A stretch of 48,172 nucleotides of DNA from a virus. Below the pieces are notes generated by a model. The model saw nothing but the letters and a program-made list of their open reading frames with translations. It searched no databases and was not told where the DNA came from. How positions within the stretch are numbered: the stretch's first letter is position 1; each line of letters begins with the position of its first letter. A program made the position numbers and the translations under genes. Location: positions 1-48,172 of IMG/VR virus record IMGVR_UViG_3300025913_000377, one strand, 5' to 3'. Below, in pieces: positions 23,695-31,517 of the stretch.

Positions 23695-24135
23695 CTAGAT
23701 CAGCATCCCAAGCGACCGCATGTGATCGACTGGGTCTTTAGCCCCCTTGCCAATATTGCATGGAGGGCAAAGTAACTGAATGTTTGATGGAAAATTAGTT
23801 CCGCCGAGCTTTAGCGGCACAATATGGTCCCGATGAAACTTGTCACCAAGCTGGGTACGGCATATTGCGCAACGACCGCGCTGCAGTAACTTTATCCGGT
23901 CAACGTCTTCGGGAGTAAAGCGTCCGTCCGCCTCGCGCTTCCGCTTGTCGCGGAGGTTGTAAAGCGGTTTCAGCTTTTCCTTGTTCCGATGATACCAGTC
24001 CCGCTTAATAGCGCGCGACTTCTCAAGATTGGCGGCGTGCCAATCCCGCCTCGATTTACAATGCGCTTCCACATTTGCTTCTCTGAGCGCCCGCTGCTTA
24101 TTTGCTTCGGGAGAGTTACTTGTCCTTCGCGCCAT
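23695..24135 (-). CDS. HNH homing-type endonuclease inserted between scaffold and capsid genes
   Basis: 146 residues. A long basic helical N-terminus (KSRRDWHAANLEKSRAIKRD) is followed by an HNH core: RCAICRTQL, FHRDHIVPLKLGG, NIQLLCPPCNIGKG. Free-standing homing nucleases of this kind insert between essential phage genes. The gene is visibly less GC-rich than its neighbours and is set off by non-coding stretches, unlike the tightly packed late genes. The start lies in a small hairpin (24135-24159). Confidence 0.85.
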   Translation of the reverse strand: MARRTSNSPEANKQRALREANVEAHCKSRRDWHAANLEKSRAIKRDWYHRNKEKLKPLYNLRDKRKREADGRFTPEDVDRIKLLQRGRCAICRTQLGDKFHRDHIVPLKLGGTNFPSNIQLLCPPCNIGKGAKDPVDHMRSLGMLI

Positions 24136-24159
24136 TCACGAATGATAACACATCGTGAA
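24135..24159 (-). promoter_or_regulatory. Hairpin covering the start of the HNH gene
   Basis: TTCACGA (24135-24141) and TCGTGAA (24153-24159) form a perfect 7-bp inverted repeat with an 11-base loop, ending on the A of the HNH start codon. No Shine-Dalgarno is visible in front of the start. Such a hairpin could limit translation from the read-through late mRNA; in phage T4, homing-nuclease mRNAs are restrained similarly. Confidence 0.5.
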
Positions 24160-24218
24160 AGGGAAATGAATCCATCAAAGGGAGGGTTTACGTCTCACGA
24201 CGTGACCCAAGCCGATGC

Positions 24219-25211
24219 TCAGTCGAGCAGGCCGGCGTTGGTGAGGTATTCTCCAAACGCATCGGATTTCTCAGCCCGCGAACGGGCGCCGAGTGCGCGT
24301 TGGAAAGCGGCATCAGCCTTGCCTTGACGGTTCTGGTCGCTGGTCCGAGCAACGCCCGGCTTCACGACCTTCGGCAAGTTCTTGGCGGCTGCGACACCTT
24401 TCATCTTGGCGCTCATCGCGGCATCCCATTTGTCGGCTTTCGCCTTCAGTTCGGACACTTTGCGCATTGCCAAGATGTCAGCGGCGCGGGCCTGGCTGAC
24501 GTGCGTCTCCGAATAGCCCAGCTCCAGGGCGATGGCCGTCAGATCCTTCTGAAGGTTCGCGCTGGTTTCCGGGGCAAACCATTCCGGAAACTGACTGCGG
24601 AGCGTGGCGACTTCGGCCTGCATTTCTGCCTGCTCGATTGCCGACGCCTGCTGTCGGGCCTGATCCTCATAGATGGCCGCCTGTTGCTGCGCTTCCGTGC
24701 GCTGGGCAATTGCCGCCTCGTAGTTGGACTGCGCCTGATAAAAGCCCTGGGGGTCATATTGCAGCATGGCCGGATCAGGGCGTTGTGTGGTGAACATGCT
24801 GGCGTATTGCTGAAGCTCGCGGGCCATTTGCTGCGACTGCTGGGCAATCACCGCACGCGCTTCATTCTCGACCGCCTGTCGGGTGTTGGCGGCCTCTTGT
24901 GCCTTCGTCTGCACGAATGCCTCGCGCTGCGCTTCGCGCTCGCTTACGACCTTCTGCATCTCGGGCGGTAGTTGGGCGAATAGCTCCTTGGCATCCGCCT
25001 TCCACGATGCCGGGGGATCGATGGCCGGCTCTGCCGGTTCATCCTCAGGCTCGTCTTCCTCGGCTTCCGGCTCTTCAGCCTCGTCCTCAGGTAGTTCTTC
25101 GTCTTCTTCCAGGCCGAGCATATCGGCAAGGTCGTCCCCGGTCTTCGGTTGAGCCGGGGCGTCATCGATTTCGATGGCGTCGCCGGCTGTTGCGTCTTGC
25201 AACTGGGCCAT
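24219..25211 (-). CDS. Capsid scaffolding protein
   Basis: 330 residues. Very acidic N-terminal 70 residues (LGLEEDEELPEDEAEEPEAE), a long Gln/Ala/Glu coiled coil (about 90-200) and a basic C-terminal end. This architecture and the position between portal and capsid genes are typical of podovirus scaffolds, which direct procapsid assembly and then leave. No protease motif was seen. Confidence 0.82.
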   Translation of the reverse strand: MAQLQDATAGDAIEIDDAPAQPKTGDDLADMLGLEEDEELPEDEAEEPEAEEDEPEDEPAEPAIDPPASWKADAKELFAQLPPEMQKVVSEREAQREAFVQTKAQEAANTRQAVENEARAVIAQQSQQMARELQQYASMFTTQRPDPAMLQYDPQGFYQAQSNYEAAIAQRTEAQQQAAIYEDQARQQASAIEQAEMQAEVATLRSQFPEWFAPETSANLQKDLTAIALELGYSETHVSQARAADILAMRKVSELKAKADKWDAAMSAKMKGVAAAKNLPKVVKPGVARTSDQNRQGKADAAFQRALGARSRAEKSDAFGEYLTNAGLLD

Positions 25212-25276
25212 TGTACGTCCTCTTGCGAATGGCGACGCCTCACGACGTGGCCGGATACCCCGTTACGATCGGGGAA

Positions 25277-25579
25277 TTAGAGCATCCCCATCAGCTTGCG
25301 CCGCTCGATCGGGATGGCTGCAATCTTGTCGGCCTGGGCCTTGTCGGCGCGAGCCATGTCACCAGCGGCAATGACCGCCTCAATCTGGTTGCGCACTTCA
25401 CGCAGCACGCGGTTGGCCAGGGCCAGCTTGACGATCTTGTCCGATGCCCACGGCTCGGTTGATGCGATCTCGGATAGGCGGGCCGTATAGGCGGCAGCAA
25501 CTGCGTCGAACGCGGGCGCCAGGAATTGTTCCATGGCGCGCTCTGCCTGCTGGCCTAGGACGATGCTGTCAGGCGTCAT
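25277..25579 (-). CDS. Conserved small protein between portal and scaffold
   Basis: 100 residues, all helical (AMEQFLAPAFDAVAAAYTAR, LANRVLREVRNQIEAVIAAG). It overlaps the portal stop by 4 bases. Small helical proteins are often found at this position in related phages; role unknown, perhaps assembly. Confidence 0.6.
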   Translation of the reverse strand: MTPDSIVLGQQAERAMEQFLAPAFDAVAAAYTARLSEIASTEPWASDKIVKLALANRVLREVRNQIEAVIAAGDMARADKAQADKIAAIPIERRKLMGML

Positions 25580-27720
25580 TTCGACAAGTCCCCGCCAGCC
25601 TTCATTTGATGCACCTTAGCGCTAGCCGCCTCTGATGCGATCTGTAGATCGTGGTCGTGCTTCTCGCGCGCCATCTGCAAATCGTGCGCCTGCTTTTGCT
25701 CTGCGAGGGTTGCGTTGGCGATAAACGTGCGTTCGGCCAGCGACGCCTCGAACTCTGCTTTCTCGCGGGCAAGCTGGGCCTGCTGATCAGCCGTCGAGCG
25801 CATCGTGTCGAGCTTCAGTGATGCTTCCTGAGCCTGCATCGCCATCTGTGCCTGCGACATCTGCTGGTCATGCTGCATCTTCTGTGCGGCAAGCTGTGCG
25901 TCCGCTTGGGCCTTCGCCATCGCAGGATCGGGCTTCGGCTGTGCCGGCGGCGAGTTGGCTGGATCGCCCCAATAGTCGTTCGGATCGCCAAGGTTGCAAT
26001 CCTCGATCAGCCCCTTCACGTTGTTGTAAATCTTGTCCGGCGTGACCTCAGCCAAGCCTGCTGCCATGCCCGCTTGCTGGATGCTGAGAAGCTCCATGCG
26101 GTACTGAAGGCGCTGATCCTTACGGCCCGAGCCCAAGCCGACGCGGACGTTGATGTCGATCTCTTCCGGCCACTGGCTGGGGTCAACCATGACCTTTTGC
26201 CCGTCGATCCGCATCGGGAACGGCTTACCGAACTCACGTAGCTGGCGGTAAATCTTGGCGAACAGCGGCGCGACCAGCATCTCAGCGAAGTTGCGCGCGA
26301 CGTATTCCTGAATCTGCTCACCCGCTGCCGTCTGCAACGCCATGCCGGTAGCGGTTTTGTTGAGCGTGTCGGCGTCCAAGCCCTGATTGTGCCGCGTGAT
26401 GCCGGTGCGGCTCTCACGCTGGCCAATCATGAACTCGATAGCCTGGAATGCGGTTGCCGATGTATCCTGATTGCTGACCGTCTCGGGCTTGACGCTGCCT
26501 TTCCACCGCACCACTGCGTTCGGCCGCACCGTCAGCAGATCATCGATCGTGTTCTCGCCGATCGCCGCTTCGTTCACATAGGTACGCGGGGCCAAGCCTA
26601 TGTAGAGCGAGTCCATCGCGTTCCGCAGCAGCACCGAGTTGGTGCGCTGAATGTCCGCCACCTTGTCGCCGAGTGATTGCCCGACCAACCGGTGCGGCAT
26701 CGGGAATGGGCACCAATATTCGAACGGATGCTCGTCAACGGATTCGATCTTCAGGATCTCGCGGCCGGCGCGATGCACGCAAATGAACTCGGATACGCCG
26801 TCGTCGTTCACATCGAAGCGGGTATATTCCTCCAGCAGCCAAACCTTACGGTTCGAACCGTCGCGCTCCACCAGCGTTGACATCTGGTTGCGGTTTGGCT
26901 CGCGGGCGCTGGACAGGCCACTATCGATGTAGCTGTCACTGCCCGACACGTCGTTGGACACGTCGAAACCCATCTCGCGCAGATCGCTCAACGTCTTTTG
27001 CGTGCGATGGGCAATGTACGGCGTGCTGATCAGGTCGCGCGTATCGGGCGAGACTAGGATTTCCTCATTCGGAATAGCGTCAACGCAGAACTTGGGCGGC
27101 TTTGGCTCATGCGTGACAACACGCCAATCACCCTCCTCGTTCGCTGGATCGACGGGCTCTGCTTCCTGCGCCTCGATCATCGACAGCATCTCTGCCGGCA
27201 CGATATGTTCGCTGCGCTTGGGCGGCACGGCCTCGGGGTACGACTTCACCCAGCCAGTCTTTTCGAGAAGGCCGGCCTTCAGCGAATCATGAAGCACGGC
27301 ATAACCCCGGCTCTTCTTCATGAAGAGGTAGTGGATCGCCTCCGTTGCTTGCTGCGCTGGCCCGATCGGGTTGCGCTTCGGCTGCTGCGGCATCGGTTGC
27401 CCGTCAGGCCCGACCTGGGGCTGACCCTGCTCTGCCGCCTCACCCTCTTCGTCTTCGTCGTCGTCGCTGTCGTGGTCGCTGTCTTCGAACTCAGCGATCT
27501 TGTCCCCCGATACCATCGTGCGAAGAACGGCAACCGTCATGTGATCGACAACTTCTGCCACGTCGCGGGTAACGAGCTGTGAACGGCCGTCCTCTTCGTC
27601 GCCGTACGGTTCGCCATTGTAGAAGCCGAGCAATGCTGCGCGCTGTTCATCCAGCGTGTTGTCGCGGGCTCGCGTTTCCTCTTGCTCCAGGAATTGCAGA
27701 AGCTCGGGGGCGTCAATCAT
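25576..27720 (-). CDS. Portal protein
   Basis: 714 residues from ATG 27720 (the frame stays open further upstream, but this ATG overlaps the terminase stop in ATGA). Motifs typical of large podovirus portals are visible: FYNGEPYGDEEDGRSQLVTRDVAE split over residues about 28-52, QRTNSVLLRNAMDSLY in mid-protein and LGSGRKDQRLQ. The C-terminal 150 residues form a Gln/Ala/Lys coiled coil, matching the barrel extension of P22-like portals. It forms the dodecameric DNA gate. Confidence 0.85.
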   Translation of the reverse strand: MIDAPELLQFLEQEETRARDNTLDEQRAALLGFYNGEPYGDEEDGRSQLVTRDVAEVVDHMTVAVLRTMVSGDKIAEFEDSDHDSDDDEDEEGEAAEQGQPQVGPDGQPMPQQPKRNPIGPAQQATEAIHYLFMKKSRGYAVLHDSLKAGLLEKTGWVKSYPEAVPPKRSEHIVPAEMLSMIEAQEAEPVDPANEEGDWRVVTHEPKPPKFCVDAIPNEEILVSPDTRDLISTPYIAHRTQKTLSDLREMGFDVSNDVSGSDSYIDSGLSSAREPNRNQMSTLVERDGSNRKVWLLEEYTRFDVNDDGVSEFICVHRAGREILKIESVDEHPFEYWCPFPMPHRLVGQSLGDKVADIQRTNSVLLRNAMDSLYIGLAPRTYVNEAAIGENTIDDLLTVRPNAVVRWKGSVKPETVSNQDTSATAFQAIEFMIGQRESRTGITRHNQGLDADTLNKTATGMALQTAAGEQIQEYVARNFAEMLVAPLFAKIYRQLREFGKPFPMRIDGQKVMVDPSQWPEEIDINVRVGLGSGRKDQRLQYRMELLSIQQAGMAAGLAEVTPDKIYNNVKGLIEDCNLGDPNDYWGDPANSPPAQPKPDPAMAKAQADAQLAAQKMQHDQQMSQAQMAMQAQEASLKLDTMRSTADQQAQLAREKAEFEASLAERTFIANATLAEQKQAHDLQMAREKHDHDLQIASEAASAKVHQMKAGGDLSK

Positions 27721-29006
27721 CAAGCAATGCCCCTGCTGGAATAGGTGATCTTTGCGGATTTGCGCGGCTCTTCGTAAGCGACACACATCGCCCCGAAGGC
27801 ATCGGCGCCGTGGCTTGCCCAATCATGCTCGGGACCAAGACCAACTTGCCGCGCTTCATCTTTCCTCTCGTGATACCAACCGAGCGCATCGCGCCCGGGC
27901 TGCGTCGTCTCTTCATCAAACCAAATGGACGGGAACATGCGCCGCCCCGCCTCGATACGGGCTGCGGCGGCGCCCTTCCCCTGATTGGGGATGACTGTCA
28001 CATTGTATCCTGCGTCTCTCAACGCGCTTTCATATGATACGTCGATCACGCGATCATGAGTCGCGCCGTCATGTGGCAACCAGAACTCTGCCCGGTCAGG
28101 CGTGTAGCCCTTCGATCGTAGCCAATTGAGGTGGGTGGCCAAATCCTGGCCGACTGCCTCGTAATAGTCTCTCGTCCTGATCTCGCGGCCGATGAACTGC
28201 GCTGGCCACATCGCGAAGGCATCCGCCCTTGCGCCTGTGCCGCCAATGTCCACGAACAGGCGGATCGTCATCAGAGGGTCGAAGGCTACCTTGCCGATGC
28301 GACCCTCAGTCTTGGCCGCCGTCAATTGCTTGGCATAATAGGCGCCCTCGGCAACCGTGATGTACCCGCCTTCCCAGATGTGCTCGTACTGGTCTGGCTG
28401 CATTCGCAGGCAGTCCAGACGCTCTTGCTCAAGCTCGGTGGTGAACCATGGGTTGTCGCGCCAGTTGGCCTGAACCACGACAGCGCCAGTAGGCTTTTCC
28501 GCCCCTCTCAGCATCACGTCGACTGGGTCGCTCTTGCGCCGCGCGTTCCAGCTGGCGAGGATCTGTGATCCGGGCGCTCGGATCGTTGGGCGAAGTAGCG
28601 ACAGGCTGTGCGCCGACACCGTCTGGGCTTCCTCCAGCCATGCGCGCTTGAAACCCTCCAGCGACTTGATCGATTCCGCCGTATGGTCCTGCATGCCCTG
28701 GAAGATGATGACACCATCTCCCGGTGTCTGGATTAGCTCCTTGAACACCTTGAACCCGTCAGCCTCGCCCAAGCGGAAGTCGGACAGCTTCGTTTCAATC
28801 AACCGCTTGGACGATTGCGCGAGAGACTTTTGAACCTCACGAATGCACACCGACAGCAAGCCGCGCTCGGCAATCGCGTCCTCGATCAACAGCCCGGCGA
28901 AGAAGTGAGACTTGCCCGAGCCTCGCCCGCCCCATGCGCCCTTGTATCGGGCCGGTGCTAGCAAGGGCTCGAACGCTTCAGCCGTTGGTATGCGAAGGGC
29001 GGACAA
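27720..29006 (-). CDS. Terminase large subunit (PBSX type)
   Basis: 428 residues. ATPase: Walker A GGRGSGKS (26-33), Walker B AWLEEA (about 122-127). Nuclease: VDIGGTGARADAFA with Asp at about 253 and a final Asp/His pair near WASHGADAFG. The protein drives DNA into the procapsid and cuts it. It overlaps the small subunit by 29 bases and the portal by 1. Confidence 0.92.
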   Translation of the reverse strand: MSALRIPTAEAFEPLLAPARYKGAWGGRGSGKSHFFAGLLIEDAIAERGLLSVCIREVQKSLAQSSKRLIETKLSDFRLGEADGFKVFKELIQTPGDGVIIFQGMQDHTAESIKSLEGFKRAWLEEAQTVSAHSLSLLRPTIRAPGSQILASWNARRKSDPVDVMLRGAEKPTGAVVVQANWRDNPWFTTELEQERLDCLRMQPDQYEHIWEGGYITVAEGAYYAKQLTAAKTEGRIGKVAFDPLMTIRLFVDIGGTGARADAFAMWPAQFIGREIRTRDYYEAVGQDLATHLNWLRSKGYTPDRAEFWLPHDGATHDRVIDVSYESALRDAGYNVTVIPNQGKGAAAARIEAGRRMFPSIWFDEETTQPGRDALGWYHERKDEARQVGLGPEHDWASHGADAFGAMCVAYEEPRKSAKITYSSRGIA

Positions 29007-29262
29007 TTTCCCGCACTACCTTGTGGATATGCTCGCCCTCTTCGCCAGGGCCGTTCACTTGCAGCGGGAGAAGTTTCGGGTAGATTGTTGTCCAGAACGC
29101 CGCCTCGTTCTTCTCGTCTTCCTTAGCCCATGCGACGAGCCGCTTCGTTCCGCCTAAGCTTTCAGCCGCCAATGCGATTGCTTCCTTGGCGATCAAGGTC
29201 GTCTTGTTGGGAGAGCCCTTAGGCCGCCCGCGTCCAGCCGCCGGTGGTTTAATATCCGCCAC
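28978..29262 (-). CDS. Terminase small subunit
   Basis: 94 residues from GTG 29262 after GAGGGG. The N-terminus GRGRPKGSPNKTT is the AT-hook-like DNA-contact segment found in many small terminases of this class, followed by helices (LIAKEAIALAAESLGG). It recognises the packaging site and loads the large subunit. The 29-base overlap with the large subunit supports coupling. Confidence 0.78.
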   Translation of the reverse strand: MADIKPPAAGRGRPKGSPNKTTLIAKEAIALAAESLGGTKRLVAWAKEDEKNEAAFWTTIYPKLLPLQVNGPGEEGEHIHKVVREIVRPSHTNG

Positions 29263-29314
29263 TATTAAATTCCCCTCGTTTCTGCTCCCGATCGGGTGGG
29301 CAGGCTTGGGTGGG

Positions 29315-29425
29315 TTACTTGATCGACCGTGTTTCGTGTCGCTTGTCGGCCGCGCTGGAAAGCTGGCGACATACCTCTTGAAAGAATGCTTTGGCTGCGT
29401 GGAGGGCGAGCAAGCGCCAGTCCAT
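29315..29425 (-). CDS. 36-residue mini-protein upstream of terminase
   Basis: ATG 29425 overlaps the stop of the preceding gene (TGATG). The peptide is an amphipathic helix (WRLLALHAAKAFFQEVCRQL) with a basic tail (KRHETRSIK). An alternative ORF over the same bases in another frame (29265-29450) is Arg/Ser-rich and less convincing. Function unknown. Confidence 0.45.
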   Translation of the reverse strand: MDWRLLALHAAKAFFQEVCRQLSSAADKRHETRSIK

Positions 29426-29622
29426 CAGCCCCATTCCTCATCGCGGCCAAAGCCCATCGGATTAGGCGCGCGCCAGATCATGTCGCCCGAACTATCGAGC
29501 AAACCCGTGTCGATTGCCTCGTGATCGTGAACCGTGATCGAAACGAGAGTGTTCGGCTCTGGCGAGAAATACTCATCCTCGACCCAGCCCTGAGAGCGTG
29601 GGCGGGTGAAGTAGCGTGCCAT
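29425..29622 (-). CDS. Phage hypothetical small protein
   Basis: 65 residues from ATG 29622 (the frame continues upstream, but only into the preceding gene). Contains RYFTRPRSQGWVEDEYFSPE and an acidic end. Two bases separate it from the upstream stop. It lies at the start of the late operon, before the terminase genes; role unknown. Confidence 0.6.
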   Translation of the reverse strand: MARYFTRPRSQGWVEDEYFSPEPNTLVSITVHDHEAIDTGLLDSSGDMIWRAPNPMGFGRDEEWG

Positions 29623-29624
29623 CT

Positions 29625-29852
29625 CTACAGCCCAGCCCAGATCCCGAGCTTCCTCGCCCGCTCGTCGTACAAGGCGAGATCCGATTTGCCGGACCACTCA
29701 ATTACCTTGAGCCACTGGCTGGCAAGTTCATCCTTGCTAATCATCCAGCGCCATAGGCCGTGCTTGCCGTTTTTGACGGTCACGTGATCGCTGTCCTGCC
29801 TGACGATAATTCTAGGTTTGGTGGCAACGGCGCGGACGACCGCTCTCTGCAT
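29625..29852 (-). CDS. Phage hypothetical protein, first gene of the late transcript
   Basis: 75 residues with a beta-hairpin-like start (KPRIIVRQDSDHVTVKNGKHG) and helical end (DLALYDERARKLGIW). Preceded by GAGAGGTGAGCG. It is the first gene after the promoter/hairpin leader at 29979-30064. Not recognised. Confidence 0.65.
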   Translation of the reverse strand: MQRAVVRAVATKPRIIVRQDSDHVTVKNGKHGLWRWMISKDELASQWLKVIEWSGKSDLALYDERARKLGIWAGL

Positions 29853-29978
29853 CGCTCACCTCTCGATTAACCCAGCAAGTCGTCCAGTGCTGTGCGACAG
29901 GGCCTAGCATAGGGAGGATGAAGGTGCGCCAGGTGGGCGCTTGCTGGTCGGGCCGAAGCCCAAAGCCCTGAAATGCGA

Positions 29979-30009
29979 AACGGCCCGCGCGATTTCTCGC
30001 TGGGCCGTT
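29979..30009 (-). terminator. Stem-loop in the late-operon leader (terminator or antitermination target)
   Basis: AACGGCCC and GGGCCGTT pair over 8 bp, with an inner GCGA/TCGC stem. Read on the minus strand it is followed by TTTCGCATTT, a weak T-rich tail. It lies just downstream of the promoter at 30035-30064 and also after the end of the early leftward operon, so it could stop early transcripts until antitermination. The stretch 29853-30060 otherwise holds no gene. Confidence 0.5.
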
Positions 30010-30034
30010 GACGCAATCCTAGATATTGCTGATC

Positions 30035-30064
30035 GCTTTACCATGCGGGGTGGGGCAATGTCAA
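30035..30064 (-). promoter_or_regulatory. Putative late promoter
   Basis: Minus-strand TTGACA (30064-30059), perfect consensus, with GTAAAG at 30041-30036 (17-base spacing) or TAAAGC at 30040-30035 (18 bases). It overlaps the stop codon of the preceding gene. Start of transcription would fall near 30028, giving a leader of about 175 bases containing the hairpin. Confidence 0.55.
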
Positions 30065-30291
30065 GCGCGTTCCAACAATAATTTTTCGATCAGATCGGCG
30101 CATGCCTGGAAGTGGCAGCTTTGGCAGTCGCCGTCATATCGCCAAACACCCAGGCCCCAGCGCGTAGGCTCTGCAAAGGGCTGATCAGTCTCATAGAACC
30201 GGCCAGCGTAAAACCGTGCCCACCCGGCTACATCCTCATGCGGTGGCCTGGCATCCGGGTCGCGGTTGAGCTCTATCTCCGGGTTCCACAT
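30061..30291 (-). CDS. Phage hypothetical protein
   Basis: 76 residues with many aromatic residues (GWARFYAGRFYE, RWGLGVWRYDGD) and three Cys in GDCQSCHFQAC. It is the last gene of the leftward early operon; its stop lies in the -35 region of the putative late promoter. Position invites a role in late-gene control, but no DNA-binding motif is visible. Confidence 0.65.
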   Translation of the reverse strand: MWNPEIELNRDPDARPPHEDVAGWARFYAGRFYETDQPFAEPTRWGLGVWRYDGDCQSCHFQACADLIEKLLLERA

Positions 30292-30827
30292 CAGTACGAA
30301 AGCCTTTCCTTCATGCTGATGATATCGGCGACGAACTGCACAACCGTTCGCGCGGCGCTAACCTGATCGTTTTTGCATTCAGTCAGCCTGGATCCAGCAT
30401 ATCCGGCCGGCTCATCGAACCGCACCACGTTCTCGTAGGTGTCCCAATATTTGGCCGGGAAATACCCCTTGATCCGGTGCAGATCGTCCCGCGCCTCGAT
30501 CTCGCGCATGTTGCCATCGCCTGGGCTACCGAACACCGTTCGGTTGAGGTTTGCCACCAAGCCGCCTGACGTACTGATGGCATCCCATAGGGCGATGCAG
30601 TGCGCTATTGCCGCGTTCTGGCTGTCGCTTAGCAGGCCGGCGGTTTGCCACCGAGCGATCGGCGTTCCCCCGCGATTGACGACCTTGGTTAGGTTGCGAT
30701 CGTAGTCGCCATGTCGCGCAGCGAACTCATTGACGAGCGGCTGCGCGTGATCGTTCGCGGCCTCAGCGTCGGCCAGCTTTTGCAGCGGCCCGCGTGTGTC
30801 AATTCTCAGCTTTGATCGCTTTGCCAT
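30291..30827 (-). CDS. Phage hypothetical protein (candidate late regulator by position)
   Basis: 178 residues from ATG 30827 (the longer in-frame start lacks support). Basic N-terminus (MAKRSKLRID), a helical middle (LLSDSQNAAIAHCIALWDAI) and SAARTVVQFVADI near the end. Not a known antiterminator family to my eye. Its location directly before the late promoter and hairpin is where Q-like antiterminators sit, which is inference only. Confidence 0.6.
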   Translation of the reverse strand: MAKRSKLRIDTRGPLQKLADAEAANDHAQPLVNEFAARHGDYDRNLTKVVNRGGTPIARWQTAGLLSDSQNAAIAHCIALWDAISTSGGLVANLNRTVFGSPGDGNMREIEARDDLHRIKGYFPAKYWDTYENVVRFDEPAGYAGSRLTECKNDQVSAARTVVQFVADIISMKERLSY

Positions 30828-30850
30828 GATACCCCACCCTTTGAAATGAG

Positions 30851-31015
30851 TTAGTCGCCAGCGATTAGATTTGCCGCGATGCCGACCCACGCGACGAGCC
30901 CAACCACAGCCGCCAGAACGACAACGTATAACCAGCCAATGAGGAGCGCCGGGGCACAGAACGCGCAGACCAACATTCCAACGCCGATAATTGGTTTCAA
31001 ATTCGATTTCGTCAT
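30851..31015 (-). CDS. 54-residue two-helix membrane protein
   Basis: ATG 31015 overlaps the upstream stop (ATGA). Basic start MTKSNLKP, then two hydrophobic helices (IIGVGMLVCAFCAPALLIG and VVVLAAVVGLVAWVGIA) with a short turn, both ends expected inside. Small membrane proteins in early operons may act in exclusion or lysis timing; no family recognised. Confidence 0.55.
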   Translation of the reverse strand: MTKSNLKPIIGVGMLVCAFCAPALLIGWLYVVVLAAVVGLVAWVGIAANLIAGD

Positions 31016-31209
31016 CTCGCTTCCTCCAAATCGTCCTGTCCGTTAACTCGCCAGAAAAATGCTACGTCGTGATCGTCGCCGCGAAGGCGCCAGTCTAATT
31101 GTGCTGCCGTGTATGTGTGCCGCGAGACTTTCCCGTTCCTCCACCTGATATGCAGCGGGATTGTCTTGTCGCGCGGTGGCCGACCTTTGTTGGCGTGTTC
31201 GCGGATCAA
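31012..31209 (-). CDS. Phage hypothetical small basic protein
   Basis: 65 residues, N-terminus rich in Arg and Lys (REHANKGRPPRDK), then KVSRHTYTAAQLDWRLRGDD. Four-base overlaps with both neighbours. Possibly nucleic-acid binding by charge, but unassigned. Confidence 0.6.
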   Translation of the reverse strand: MIREHANKGRPPRDKTIPLHIRWRNGKVSRHTYTAAQLDWRLRGDDHDVAFFWRVNGQDDLEEAR

Positions 31210-31517
31210 GCGGGCACTCGACCGTAGTCAGTGACGTAGCGCTGGATCGGAGCCGCCCTTGAGGCGCGCTGTGCGGCTTGATTGCGATAGGAGTCAGTGC
31301 CCACTTGATCGACCCAATCGATCGTGCGGTTCTTCACCTTGCCGTTCTCATCGAGAAGGTATTTCGTGACCCAAGAACCAGCCCGCTTGTTCTTTGCGTT
31401 CATCCATCCGATGAACTCATCCCAGGTGCAGGCGACCATCACATCATTCACCGGAACGTAAGCTTCTGGACGGCCAGAGCCGCTAGTGCCGGAGGGTTGC
31501 CGAAGCGGATTTGTCAT
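31206..31517 (-). CDS. Phage hypothetical protein
   Basis: 103 residues. VACTWDEFIGWMNAKNKRAG and DQVGTDSYRNQAAQRASR suggest a small alpha/beta protein with a basic C-terminus. Its start overlaps the end of the initiator gene by 35 bases, so expression may be coupled. Not recognised. Confidence 0.6.
   Translation of the reverse strand: MTNPLRQPSGTSGSGRPEAYVPVNDVMVACTWDEFIGWMNAKNKRAGSWVTKYLLDENGKVKNRTIDWVDQVGTDSYRNQAAQRASRAAPIQRYVTDYGRVPA

Noticed and set aside
29265-29450. 61-codon minus-strand ORF before the terminase small subunit
   Set aside because: Arg/Ser-rich and starting inside the previous gene; the 36-codon ORF in another frame has the better TGATG coupling and amphipathic helix.
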